From positions 15,345 to 79,344 of the forward strand of contig CAYTNV010000014.1 of assembly GCA_964439395.1 (NCBI GenBank): a stretch of DNA of 64,000 bases, in the 5' to 3' direction. A program made the translations under genes and the position numbers. This document shows, in pieces, positions 8,502 to 17,362 of the stretch. This DNA is from JAUUSJ01 sp964439395 (GTDB lineage Bacteria; Bacillota; Clostridia; Lachnospirales; Lachnospiraceae). The notes under the pieces were generated by a model. The model was not told where the DNA came from. It did no database searches and worked only from the letters and a program-made list of their open reading frames with translations. Numbering within the stretch: the stretch's first letter is position 1; the number at the start of each line of letters is the position of its first letter.

Positions 8502-9839
8502 ATGTTTAAGAAAATACTCATTGCAAATCGCGGAGAGATTGCTGTTCGCATTATCCGTGCTTGCAGAGAAATGGGAATTGAGACAGTGGCAGTTTACTCA
8601 ACAATTGATAAAGATGCCATTCATACAAAGCTTGCAGATGAGGCGGTCTGCATTGGTCCTGCTCCAAGTAAGGACAGCTATTTAAACATGGAGCAAATTA
8701 TTAGTGCGACTTTAGCGACGGGAGCCGAGGCGATTCATCCAGGATTTGGATTTTTATCTGAAAATAGTAAATTTGTAAAAATGTGTGAAAAATGCAATAT
8801 TAATTTTATCGGACCAAGCGCTAAGTTGATTGATAAGATGGGAAACAAATCTGAAGCTAGAGTGACGATGATGAAGGCTGGGGTTCCAGTTACACCAGGA
8901 AGTAAGGAAGCAATTTATGATGCCGATAGAGGACTTGAATTGGCTAGGGAGATTGGATATCCAATTATGATTAAGGCTTCAGCTGGCGGCGGCGGAAAAG
9001 GAATGCGCGTTGCGAGAACAGAAGAAGAGTTTCTCTCTCAGTTTAATACAGCGAAAAAGGAGGCAGAGAACGCATTTTCAGATGGAACAATGTATATTGA
9101 AAAATATATGGAAAATCCAAGGCATATTGAGGTACAGATTTTGGCTGATAAATATGGAAATGTCATTCATCTGGGGGAGCGTGATTGTTCGATTCAAAGA
9201 CGACATCAAAAATTAATTGAGGAGTCTCCATGTATCGCAATCAGCGAGGAACTCCGAAAAAAAATGGGCGAGACTGCTGTGAGAGCGGCAAAAGAAGTCG
9301 GCTATTATAATGCTGGAACAATTGAATTTTTGTTGGATGAAAATAAAAATTTCTATTTTATGGAGATGAATACAAGAATTCAGGTTGAGCATCCCGTGAC
9401 AGAGATGGTAACAGGGATTGATTTGATTAAGGAGCAGATTAAAATTGCAGCAGGATACCCATTATCTTATAAACAAGAGGATATTAAAATAAATGGTCAT
9501 GCGATTGAATGTCGAATTAATGCAGAGGATCCACAACATCATTTTATGCCGTCTCCAGGTATGATAAAAACATTACATTTTCCAGGTGGGAAAGGTGTGA
9601 GAATCGAGTCAGCGCTTTACTCAAATTATGAGATTCCACCGCAGTATGATTCGATGATTCTGAAGTTGATTGTGCATGATGATACGAGAGAACTTGCTAT
9701 TAGTAAGCTTAGAAGTGCACTCGGAGAAGTCATTATAGAAGGAGTAAAAACAAATCTTGATTTTCAGTATGAGTTAATTAATCATCCAGAGTTTGAAAAT
9801 GGAGAGATTGATACTGGATTTGTAGAGAGAATTCTATAA
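8502..9839 (+). CDS. accC: Biotin carboxylase subunit of acetyl-CoA carboxylase
   Basis: ATP-dependent carboxylation of AccB-bound biotin. The 445-aa protein shows KKILIANRGEIAVRIIRACRE, the glycine-rich ASAGGGGKGMRV ATP-grasp loop, EVQILAD, ERDCSIQRRHQK and FMEMNTRIQVEHPVTE. The ATG at 8502 has GAGG seven bases upstream and gives the usual N-terminus; the in-frame TTG at 8487 lacks a ribosome site. Confidence 0.97.
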   Translation: MFKKILIANRGEIAVRIIRACREMGIETVAVYSTIDKDAIHTKLADEAVCIGPAPSKDSYLNMEQIISATLATGAEAIHPGFGFLSENSKFVKMCEKCNINFIGPSAKLIDKMGNKSEARVTMMKAGVPVTPGSKEAIYDADRGLELAREIGYPIMIKASAGGGGKGMRVARTEEEFLSQFNTAKKEAENAFSDGTMYIEKYMENPRHIEVQILADKYGNVIHLGERDCSIQRRHQKLIEESPCIAISEELRKKMGETAVRAAKEVGYYNAGTIEFLLDENKNFYFMEMNTRIQVEHPVTEMVTGIDLIKEQIKIAAGYPLSYKQEDIKINGHAIECRINAEDPQHHFMPSPGMIKTLHFPGGKGVRIESALYSNYEIPPQYDSMILKLIVHDDTRELAISKLRSALGEVIIEGVKTNLDFQYELINHPEFENGEIDTGFVERIL

Positions 9840-9879
9840 AGAATATAGGGAATAAAAGAGATGGGGAAGGAGGAAATTT

Positions 9880-10746
9880 ATGTTTGAGGGAATGTTTAAA
9901 AAAACATATATAAAGCCAGATAGAAAACAACGTCCTAAAAAAGTAAAAAAGGTTGTAAGAGAGATTCCTCAAGTTCCAGAGGGACTTTTTCAAAAATGTG
10001 ATGCATGTGGGCATACGATTTACTCGGAAGATATCGCAGAAAATTATTATATTTGTCCAAAATGTGGGGAATATTTTAGAATCCGTCCTAGGACAAGAAT
10101 TAGTATGATACTTGATCAGGATAGTTTTGTCGAGTGGGATGCTGGACTTGAGACAAGTGATCCATTGGAGTTTCCGGATTATAAGAAAAAACTTGCCCAT
10201 CTTCGGGAAGTGACAAACTTAGAAGAAGCTGTTATTACAGGTGAGGGAAGTATCGGTGGAGAGCATGTGGCGATCGCCGTTATGGGTACCGATTTCATGA
10301 TGGGAAGTATGGGCGAGGTTGTTGGAGAAAAAATTACAAGGGCGATTGAGAGAGCAACTTCTTACGCAATTCCAATCTTGATTTTTTGTTGTTCAGGTGG
10401 AGCGAGGATGCAAGAGGGGATGATTTCTCTGATGCAGATGGCAAAGACTTCCGCGGCTCTTAAGAGACATGACGAGGCTGGACTTTTATATATTTCCGTT
10501 CTCACAGATCCGACAACAGGTGGCGTGACGGCAAGTTTTGCGATGCTAGGAGATATTATTTTAGCAGAGCCGAAAGCTTTAATTGGATTTGCAGGTCCTC
10601 GAGTGATTGAGCAGACGATTGGACAAAAGCTTCCAGAGGGATTTCAAAGAGCAGAATTTTTGTTAGAGCATGGCTTCGTAGATAAAATTGTGGAGCGGAA
10701 AAATTTGCGCTATACACTTGCCGCATTGCTAAATGGACATGTCTGA
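9880..10746 (+). CDS. accD: Acetyl-CoA carboxylase carboxyltransferase subunit beta
   Basis: Pairs with AccA to transfer CO2 from biotin to acetyl-CoA. The 288-aa protein carries the N-terminal zinc ribbon, CDACGHTIYSED then CPKCGEYF (CxxC...CxxC), and the crotonase-fold core with FCCSGGARMQEG, DPTTGGVTASFAMLGD and AEPKALIGFAGPRVI. An AAGGAGG site precedes the ATG. Confidence 0.97.
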   Translation: MFEGMFKKTYIKPDRKQRPKKVKKVVREIPQVPEGLFQKCDACGHTIYSEDIAENYYICPKCGEYFRIRPRTRISMILDQDSFVEWDAGLETSDPLEFPDYKKKLAHLREVTNLEEAVITGEGSIGGEHVAIAVMGTDFMMGSMGEVVGEKITRAIERATSYAIPILIFCCSGGARMQEGMISLMQMAKTSAALKRHDEAGLLYISVLTDPTTGGVTASFAMLGDIILAEPKALIGFAGPRVIEQTIGQKLPEGFQRAEFLLEHGFVDKIVERKNLRYTLAALLNGHV

Positions 10747-10815
10747 TGACAAAGATATTATTATTGGATAGGACTTTTGCAAAAAAAGGGAAATGTATTG
10801 AGAAAAGAGGATGTT

Positions 10816-11637
10816 ATGGAAGAAAAAAATTTTGAGATAGAGGTAGAAACTCCACAGCTTACTGCTTGGGATAGAGTGCAAATTGCGAGAAATGCCGATA
10901 GACCGACAGCTCTTGATTATATTAGTGTTTTATTCAATCGTTTTATGGAATTACATGGAGACCGTCTAGAGGGAGATGACCCTGCTATAGTGGGGGGACT
11001 TGCTCGAATTTATGACATAAATATTACTGTAATCGGTCAGCAAAAGGGACGAAATACAAAGGAAAATATTAAGAGAAATTTTGGAATGCCATCTCCAAGT
11101 GGTTATCGAAAGGCACTCCGACTTATGAGACAGGCTGAAAAATTCAATCGCCCAATTATCTGTTTTGTAGATACGCCAGGAGCTTTTTGTGGAATTGAGG
11201 CCGAAGAAAAGGGAGAAGGAGAGGCAATTGCCAGAAATCTCTTTGAGATGTCGGCTCTTAAAGTTCCAATTTTATCGATTGTGATTGGGGAAGGAGGAAG
11301 TGGCGGAGCTCTTGCTCTTGCAGTTGCGAATGAGGTTTGGATGCTAGAAAATTCTATGTATTCTATTTTATCTCCAGAGGGATTTTCGAGTATATTATGG
11401 AAAGATAAAAAGCGCGCTGCGGAGGCTGCAAGTATTATGAAATGTACCGCTGCTGATTTAAAGGAGCTTGGAATTATCGAAAAAGTGATTGAAGAGAGAG
11501 AACCAGTAAAAACAGAAGACATGAGTGAAGTGGCAGAGAAAATGAAAGAGGGAATTTTTGAATTTCTTGAAAAGTATAAAAAAATGCAGGGCGAGCAGAT
11601 AGTGCAGGAGCGCTATGAGAGATTTCGCAAATTTTAG
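10816..11637 (+). CDS. accA: Acetyl-CoA carboxylase carboxyltransferase subunit alpha
   Basis: Partner of AccD. About 273 residues, with TAWDRVQIARNADRPTALDYI, the core VIGQQKGRNTKEN, FNRPIICFVDTPGAFCG and GEGGSGGALALAVANEVWML. The ATG at 10816 follows AAAGAGG by 5 bases. An in-frame TTG at 10777 would add 13 residues but has no ribosome site. The accC-accD-accA order makes the complete enzyme from one operon. Confidence 0.96.
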   Translation: MEEKNFEIEVETPQLTAWDRVQIARNADRPTALDYISVLFNRFMELHGDRLEGDDPAIVGGLARIYDINITVIGQQKGRNTKENIKRNFGMPSPSGYRKALRLMRQAEKFNRPIICFVDTPGAFCGIEAEEKGEGEAIARNLFEMSALKVPILSIVIGEGGSGGALALAVANEVWMLENSMYSILSPEGFSSILWKDKKRAAEAASIMKCTAADLKELGIIEKVIEEREPVKTEDMSEVAEKMKEGIFEFLEKYKKMQGEQIVQERYERFRKF

Positions 11638-11647
11638 GAGGAAAAAT

Positions 11648-12697
11648 ATGTCACTAAAAATAGGAGACTTGACAGCTAAAATACCGATTATTCAAGGTGG
11701 TATGGGAGTTGGAATTAGTCTGGGAGGATTAGCTGGTGCGGTGGCAAAAGAAGGGGCTATCGGCATTATTAGTACAGCGCAAATTGGATTTCGGGAAAAA
11801 GATTTTTATGAAAATCCGCTTATTGCTAATCTAAGAGCACTTGGAAAAGAATTGGAAAAAGCTAGAAAAATTGCTCCAAAAGGAATTATTGGATTTAATA
11901 TTATGGTGGCGACAAATAAGTATGAGGAATATGTAAGGGCGGCAGTGAAGGCAGGTGCAGATTTAATTATCTCAGGTGCAGGACTTCCGATGGATTTGCC
12001 AGCTTTTGTAGGAAAATGTAAGACAAAGCTTCTTCCAATTGTTTCATCAAAAAGAGCAGCTAATCTTATTTTAAAACGCTGGGATAAAAAATATAATACG
12101 ACGGCGGATGCCATTGTTGTGGAAGGACCAATGGCAGGTGGACATTTAGGGTTTAAAGCCGAAGAGTTAGAAGAGTTAGAAGACTTAAATGCAAATTACG
12201 ACAAAGAAATTCGAGCAATTATTGAGATAACGTCAAAGTACGAACAAAAATATGGGAGAGAGATTCCTGTTATTATGGCAGGAGGAATTCGAACAAAAGA
12301 AAATATGGAGCATTGTTTTTCACTCGGAGCAAAAGGCGTGCAAGTAGCGACTAAATTTGTTACTACGAAAGAATGCGATGCGGATATTCAGTATAAAAAT
12401 ACTTATATTAATTGTAATAAAAAACAAATTAAAATTGTAAAAAGCCCAGTTGGGATGCCTGCAAGAGCAATTCAAAATAAGTTTTTGGAAAAAGTAGAAA
12501 AAGAGCGTCTCGCACCAAAACATTGTTATCAATGTCTCGCAAAATGCGATAGAGCTAATATACCGTACTGTATTACAGAAGCTCTTATTCATGCGGCAGA
12601 AGGCAATATAGAGAATGCACTTCTATTTTGCGGAGCTGATGCCTATAAGGAGACGAAGATTCGAACCGTGAAAGAGGTATTGGGAGATTTTTTATAA
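11648..12697 (+). CDS. Nitronate monooxygenase / FabK-like flavoprotein
   Basis: A 349-aa FMN-dependent TIM-barrel oxidoreductase distantly related to the fabK product. It has PIIQGGMGVGISLGGLAGAV, VEGPMAGGHLGFK, PVIMAGGIRTKENM and GAKGVQVATKFVTT. Compared with FabK it has an added C-terminal region with a cysteine cluster (CYQCLAKCD, then a fourth Cys in IPYC). The ATG at 11648 behind AGGAGG is preferred to the overlapping in-frame ATG at 11615. It ends the fatty acid operon before a strong terminator. It could be a backup enoyl reductase or a detoxifying nitronate oxidase; sequence alone does not decide. Confidence 0.85.
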   Translation: MSLKIGDLTAKIPIIQGGMGVGISLGGLAGAVAKEGAIGIISTAQIGFREKDFYENPLIANLRALGKELEKARKIAPKGIIGFNIMVATNKYEEYVRAAVKAGADLIISGAGLPMDLPAFVGKCKTKLLPIVSSKRAANLILKRWDKKYNTTADAIVVEGPMAGGHLGFKAEELEELEDLNANYDKEIRAIIEITSKYEQKYGREIPVIMAGGIRTKENMEHCFSLGAKGVQVATKFVTTKECDADIQYKNTYINCNKKQIKIVKSPVGMPARAIQNKFLEKVEKERLAPKHCYQCLAKCDRANIPYCITEALIHAAEGNIENALLFCGADAYKETKIRTVKEVLGDFL

Positions 12698-12706
12698 ATT
12701 TAATAT

Positions 12707-12759
12707 AAAAAGAGAGAAAAATTTAAGAGTTGATCTCATAAATTTTTCTCTCTTTTTTT
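12707..12759 (+). terminator. Terminator of the fatty acid operon
   Basis: AAAAAGAGAGAAAAATTTA (12707-12725) pairs with TAAATTTTTCTCTCTTTTT (12739-12757), followed by more T. The A/T symmetry may also serve the minus-strand gene that ends just downstream. Confidence 0.9.
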
Positions 12760-12787
12760 GTACTGGAAATAGATAAAATACTAAAAA

Positions 12788-12991
12788 CTATTTTTGGATA
12801 GATTCAGCGATTCCATCATATAAGTCTAAATCACAGTACTCTTCCGCTGTAAAATGAGCACATGTCAAACAGCTTGGAGTCTGACACTCGCAATTCGCAG
12901 AAGAATTACAAGCAGCATAAATATCCTTAGTTGGAGTATAACTGCTACAAGCTTGTGCTACCTCATGGTACATTTCTTTTGAGCTTCTCAT
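12788..12991 (-). CDS. Small cysteine-rich hypothetical protein
   Basis: A 67-residue protein, convergent with the fatty acid operon. On the minus strand AGGAG lies 8 bases before the ATG, which supports real translation. Seven cysteines include the cluster CECQTPSCLTC (CxCx4CxxC) and a later YCDLDLYDGI. No signal peptide or membrane segment is seen. The spacing suggests metal or redox chemistry, but I recognise no named family. Monocistronic, divergent from trpS. Confidence 0.7.
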   Translation of the reverse strand: MRSSKEMYHEVAQACSSYTPTKDIYAACNSSANCECQTPSCLTCAHFTAEEYCDLDLYDGIAESIQK

Positions 12992-13009
12992 AATGTTTTC
13001 TCCTTTCTA

Positions 13010-13039
13010 TTGACATGAATGAAATGACTCTGTTATTAT
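13010..13039 (+). promoter_or_regulatory. Promoter of the trpS leader
   Basis: TTGACA (13010-13015) and TATTAT (13034-13039) with an 18-bp spacer. Transcription from here gives a leader of about 190 nt before trpS, containing the hairpin at 13120-13144. Confidence 0.65.
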
Positions 13040-13119
13040 GTGTAAAGGGAAAAAATATATTCAAACAAAATGAAAATATATTAGAAAAAGACCTATTTAT
13101 AAAACTTCTATGTGTAGAT

Positions 13120-13144
13120 AGCAGGCTTATAAGGCTTGCTTTTT
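13120..13144 (+). terminator. Hairpin with T-run in the trpS leader (possible attenuator)
   Basis: AGCAGGCTT-ATA-AGGCTTGCT forms a 9-bp stem with a 3-base loop and two GU pairs, then TTTTT. It sits between the trpS promoter and the gene. No T-box core and no run of Trp codons is visible upstream of it, so the control mechanism, if any, is unknown. Confidence 0.65.
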
Positions 13145-13237
13145 CCTTTGCATATAGTAAAGCCCATGAGGTGAATACATCATTAAAAACATGTTTTTAG
13201 GCAAGATAGGTCGGTTTATAAAAGGAGTGAAATTATT

Positions 13238-14245
13238 ATGTTAGATGGAAAAAAGACTTTATTTAGTGGTATGCAAGCAACAGGAACGATTACTCTTGGA
13301 AACTATCTTGGAGCTTTAAAAAACTGGATAAAATTAGACGAGGAAGGATATAAATGTTTTTATAGCGTTGTAGACATGCATTCTATCACAGTTAGACAAA
13401 ATCCAGCAGAGCTTAGAAAAAGAGCGAGAAATTTATTGATGCTTTATATTGCAGCAGGTTTGGATCCAGAGAAGAATTGTATTTATTATCAGTCTCATGT
13501 ATCTGGTCATGCAGAGTTAGCTTGGATTTTAAATTGTTACACATATATGGGTGAGATGAACAGAATGACACAATTTAAGGATAAATCGGCGAAACATGCA
13601 GATAATATTAATGTAGGATTATTTGCATATCCTGTCCTAATGGCGGCAGATATTTTGCTATTCCAATCTGATGTGGTACCAGTAGGTGTTGACCAAAAGC
13701 AGCATCTTGAGATTACAAGAGATATTGCTAGCCGTTTTAATAATATTTACGGTGATGTATTTACAATTCCAGAAGCATATATGGGAAAAGTAGGTGCTAA
13801 AATTATGAGTTTACAAGAGCCTACAAAGAAAATGTCTAAATCCGATGAAAATCCAAATGCTCATATTTTATTATTAGATGAGCCAGATGTTATTATGCGC
13901 AAGTTTAAAAAAGCCGTGACAGATTCTGATGGCTTTATCGCTTACAGTGATGATAAACCAGGAATTAAAAACTTAATTGACATTTACTGTGCATCAACAG
14001 GAGCTACAGTAGAGTCTGCGTTAAAGGAATTTGATGGGCTTGGATATGGTGTTTTAAAACAGAGAGTAGCTGAGGCAGTTATCGCAGAATTAAAGCCTCT
14101 GCAGGATAAATTCTATGACTTAAGTAAGAATAAAGATTACATCAATTCTATTATTAAAAATAATGCTGAGCAGGCTAATTATTATGCGACAAAGACATTG
14201 AGAAAGGTACAAAGAAAAATAGGATTTCCGGATAGAATTCGCTAA
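13238..14245 (+). CDS. trpS: Tryptophanyl-tRNA synthetase
   Basis: Charges tRNA-Trp. The 335-aa class I synthetase has the HIGH-region variant TGTITLGNYLGALKNW, the Trp-binding region with VPVGVDQKQHLEITRDIASRFN and the signature KKMSKSDENP. AAAAGGAG precedes the ATG. Preceded by a leader with a terminator-like hairpin. Confidence 0.97.
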   Translation: MLDGKKTLFSGMQATGTITLGNYLGALKNWIKLDEEGYKCFYSVVDMHSITVRQNPAELRKRARNLLMLYIAAGLDPEKNCIYYQSHVSGHAELAWILNCYTYMGEMNRMTQFKDKSAKHADNINVGLFAYPVLMAADILLFQSDVVPVGVDQKQHLEITRDIASRFNNIYGDVFTIPEAYMGKVGAKIMSLQEPTKKMSKSDENPNAHILLLDEPDVIMRKFKKAVTDSDGFIAYSDDKPGIKNLIDIYCASTGATVESALKEFDGLGYGVLKQRVAEAVIAELKPLQDKFYDLSKNKDYINSIIKNNAEQANYYATKTLRKVQRKIGFPDRIR

Positions 14246-14431
14246 AGATTGTTTAAAAATATTTGGAAAATTGTAAGAAATAATTCACCGAAAGTTAAGA
14301 AATATAATATATACTAAGGAAAGATTGTATAAAAGCAAAGAGAGAAAGAAAAAGATAATTTCTTTTTCCATAAGAAGTAGTTAGGAATATTTTTAGAAAT
14401 AATAATAACGATAGGTGATGAGAAGATAGGA

Positions 14432-15118
14432 ATGGATAGAGAAAAGATTATATTAGAACAGCAAAAAAGGATAGAATACTTAAAACATCCAGATCCAAAT
14501 GATAAAAGAGTTAAATTTTTGCGTCTGTTTTTTAAGATACTAGGTATTATTATTTTACTTTTACTTATCATATTGCTGTTTCTTGGATATCGCAACCATA
14601 TTTTTGATTCTGCGGAAAATTTTAATAAGTTTATCAAGGGATTAGGAATGTGGGGACCAGTTGCTTTTATTTCGATACAGGCAGTGCAGATTATTATTCC
14701 TGTCCTTCCTGCTCCAGTTTGTTGTATCGCTGGGGTAGTATCCTATGGTCCATGGATTGGATTTTTATATAATTATATTGGTATTACTCTTGGCTCATTT
14801 TTAGCTTTTGGTATTTCAAGAAAATACGGTTCTATACTCGCAAAGAGTGTAGTTTCAGATGATACTTATGAAAAATATAAAAAATGGCTAGAACATGGAG
14901 AAAAAAAGTTCGATAAACTTTTTGCGATAGCCATTTTATTACCCGCTGCTCCAGATGATTTTTTATGTTATCTAGCAGGACTCACAAAGATGCCTTTTAA
15001 AAAATTTATGTTGATTATTTTAATTGGAAAACCATTTTCTCTTTTATCATATAGTTTTGGTCTTGAGATGTTTTCCGTTTTTAAAGTAAAATTATATAAT
15101 ATGTGGAGATATCGTTAG
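14432..15118 (+). CDS. TVP38/TMEM64 family membrane protein
   Basis: A 228-aa integral membrane protein of the DedA/SNARE-associated superfamily. It has a charged N-terminus (about 35 residues), a first membrane helix at about 36-56, then the family core: GPVAFISIQAVQIIIPVLPA, a re-entrant region, GSFLAFGISRKYG, ILLPAAPDDFLCYLAGLTKM and a final helix. Members are thought to act in lipid or proton-coupled transport, but the substrate is unknown. The ribosome site is weak and the start is uncertain. Monocistronic. Confidence 0.88.
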   Translation: MDREKIILEQQKRIEYLKHPDPNDKRVKFLRLFFKILGIIILLLLIILLFLGYRNHIFDSAENFNKFIKGLGMWGPVAFISIQAVQIIIPVLPAPVCCIAGVVSYGPWIGFLYNYIGITLGSFLAFGISRKYGSILAKSVVSDDTYEKYKKWLEHGEKKFDKLFAIAILLPAAPDDFLCYLAGLTKMPFKKFMLIILIGKPFSLLSYSFGLEMFSVFKVKLYNMWRYR

Positions 15119-15441
15119 ATATGAAAGCTTAGATAAAAGTCCCAATATTTTGCTTTTATGACATTCTCATAATCGCCATCATATTCGTACGTTAAGATAT
15201 AGCTTTATTTGCTCATAGGGCTTGATTTGTCAATATGCAGATAAATATAAATAAATTTGTCTTTATTTACCCAGTTGATAGGATTTCAATAGTAAAACTT
15301 TGGGTTTATGGACAAATTCTTTTCTTAACATATGCAATTTGTAGAAAAAATTATTTTTTTATGACAAAAAAATATAAGATTTTAATAATAAAATAACTTT
15401 TCATTTTCTAAAAAATTGTGTATTATGTAGAAGGATTAAGT

Positions 15442-15565
15442 CAGTTGCTTTTCATTTTTTAAGGATGTATTGTGGGGACAAGGACGGATATTAAATAATA
15501 AGCAGGAAAGTAACTGTGTATACGAGCAGTTTAAGATAAGAGAAGTCTTAAACTGCTTTTTTTTT
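15442..15565 (+). ncRNA. Candidate structured small RNA with terminator
   Basis: CAGTTGCTTTTC (15442-15453) pairs over 12 bp with GGAAAGTAACTG (15505-15516), enclosing about 51 nt that include GTGGGGACAAGGACGGATA. An intrinsic terminator follows: GCAGTTTAAGA (15526-15536), TCTTAAACTGC (15546-15556) and nine T. A TATTAT at 15421-15426 may be the -10. Placed in the 526-base gap before the peptide-binding gene, it could be a free RNA or a leader riboswitch. I match it to no known class. The rest of the gap (15119-15400) shows nothing I can identify. Confidence 0.55.
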
Positions 15566-15595
15566 AAAGGAAAGTATAGTATACTGTAAATGAGT

Positions 15596-15614
15596 ATGTT
15601 CACATAACGAACAT
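15596..15614 (+). promoter_or_regulatory. Inverted repeat upstream of the peptide-binding gene
   Basis: ATGTTC-acataac-GAACAT is a 6-bp inverted repeat about 30 bp before the start codon, just after a TATACT-containing stretch (GTATAGTATAC, 15575-15585). A possible operator, not matched to a regulator. Confidence 0.35.
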
Positions 15615-15644
15615 TGTCATATATGAAGGGAGACAATATAAGAT

Positions 15645-17282
15645 ATGATCAAGAAAAAAGGGTATTGTATTGTCAGTATATTTTGTATATTTTTGTTAGT
15701 TCTATGTACAAGCTGTGGAGAATTTCAAAATACTGATATGGGAGATGGAGCTCCAGAAGAGACAGTAGAAAATACACAGGCGGACGAAGATATTACTTCA
15801 AGTGCTGACGGTAAGAAGACATTGAGATATGCAATTGTAAAAGAGCCATCCAATATAGATCCACAGCTTACTAGTAGCAGTGTGGAGGCAACAATAGGAT
15901 TTCATGTATATGAGGGATTAGTAAAAAATAATCGAGGAACTGTAAAAAATGCAATGGCAAAGTCATATCAAATATCGGAAGATGGACTTACTTATACATT
16001 TTATTTAAGAGATGCAAATTGGAGTGATGGAGAGCCTGTGACGGCGCAACATTTTGTGGATGGAATTAAGCGATTAATGAATCCGAATACGAAAAGCAGT
16101 TATTCTTATTTAGCTGACTGTATTGCAGATGTGCAGGCAACAGATGAAAAGACAGTTGTAATTACTTTAAAGGAAGCAACTACTTATTTTTTGAATTTAT
16201 TATGTATGGTAAATTTTTCACCAGTGCGAGAGGATATTATAGAGAAAGAGGGAAGCAGCTTTGCAATGCGTCCATCTACCACGGTATATAATGGTCCGTT
16301 TATTGTGTCCGCCTGGAAGAAAGGGAGAAAAATTATTTTAGAGAAGAATGAGAATTATTATAATAGTGATGGTATTTCTCTTGAGCGAGTGGAGATTATT
16401 TCTGTTTCTAGTATAGAAGAGGCATATAAAATGTATCAATCGGGTGATATAGATTTTGTGGAAGTGAATCAATCCTCGTATTTGAGTGATGAAAGTAATT
16501 ATAATGTGGATTATGATGGAGGTGTAGAGTATCTTACCTTCAATTTTAATAATCGGTATTTACAAAATAAAAATTTGAGATTAGCAATTGCTTATGCTAT
16601 CAATAGAACTTCTTTACTGAAAGAGTCTGGTCAAGAGCTAAATGAGATAGCGACTAGATATATTATGCCAGATATTAATGGAATTACTAGTACGTATGGG
16701 GAGGAACAAAAGTATGCACCGTTTAGCGAAGAAGAAAATAGGACAGAGTCACTTAATTATCTTGCCTCTGCATTAAATGAGTTAGGAATTAGCGATGCCT
16801 CTGATATTCAATTAGAATTATTAGTGGAGAATACACAGATAAAAAAGCAAGAGGGAGAAGAAATCAAGAAACAGTTAGAGACACTTTTAGGTATTAAAGT
16901 TATTTTGAAAAAGAGTTCTAAAGTAAAAAAAGTAAATAGTGAGGCGAAGGGGGATTTTGCGATAACTTTGACAACATGGTATCCAGATTATTCGGATGCT
17001 CTTGCTTATATAGAAATCTGGGAGAGTAGTTCCATTTATAATATAAGTTGTTATAATAATAAATTGGTAGATAATAAGCTAAAGGAAATTAGAGAGACCG
17101 ATATCTCTAAGACAAGGCAAAGAACGATATCTGAGGTGGAGAAAATTTTATGTGAGGATGCGGCTGTGATTCCAATTCAGTTTTCAAAGAAGGCAATTTT
17201 ATATTCCAATAATTTAACAGGCCTAGTTACGTACTATATTGGTAATAACTATAATTATATTCATGCGAATAAGACGACATAA
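15645..17282 (+). CDS. Extracellular solute-binding lipoprotein, family 5 (oligopeptide type)
   Basis: A 545-aa lipid-anchored binding protein of the OppA/DppA type. A signal peptide ends in the lipobox LCTSC (Cys about residue 24), then a Ser/Asp/Glu-rich linker, then the SBP_bac_5 fold: LRYAIVKEPSNIDPQLTSSS, YTFYLRDANWSDGEPVTAQHF and RLAIAYAINRTSLL. No permease or ATPase gene is adjacent, so it would have to dock to a transporter encoded elsewhere. The two aspartoacylase-like genes downstream, about 80 bp away and on the same strand, may process what it delivers; this is an inference from context. Confidence 0.9.
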   Translation: MIKKKGYCIVSIFCIFLLVLCTSCGEFQNTDMGDGAPEETVENTQADEDITSSADGKKTLRYAIVKEPSNIDPQLTSSSVEATIGFHVYEGLVKNNRGTVKNAMAKSYQISEDGLTYTFYLRDANWSDGEPVTAQHFVDGIKRLMNPNTKSSYSYLADCIADVQATDEKTVVITLKEATTYFLNLLCMVNFSPVREDIIEKEGSSFAMRPSTTVYNGPFIVSAWKKGRKIILEKNENYYNSDGISLERVEIISVSSIEEAYKMYQSGDIDFVEVNQSSYLSDESNYNVDYDGGVEYLTFNFNNRYLQNKNLRLAIAYAINRTSLLKESGQELNEIATRYIMPDINGITSTYGEEQKYAPFSEEENRTESLNYLASALNELGISDASDIQLELLVENTQIKKQEGEEIKKQLETLLGIKVILKKSSKVKKVNSEAKGDFAITLTTWYPDYSDALAYIEIWESSSIYNISCYNNKLVDNKLKEIRETDISKTRQRTISEVEKILCEDAAVIPIQFSKKAILYSNNLTGLVTYYIGNNYNYIHANKTT

Positions 17283-17362
17283 TAAGATAAAGGGAGAATC
17301 AAAAAAATAATTATATAATGGAGGAAGATTCACTACTTAGAGATTTAGAGTAATAAAAAGGA

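Noticed and set aside
13015..13200. A 61-codon open frame between the Cys-rich gene and trpS
   Set aside because: It begins inside the trpS promoter before the expected start site, has no ribosome site and reads through the leader hairpin. Codon content is not protein-like.
12992..13237. T-box in the trpS leader
   Set aside because: No AGGGTGGNACCGCG-like core is present. The only bona fide T-box is before thrS.
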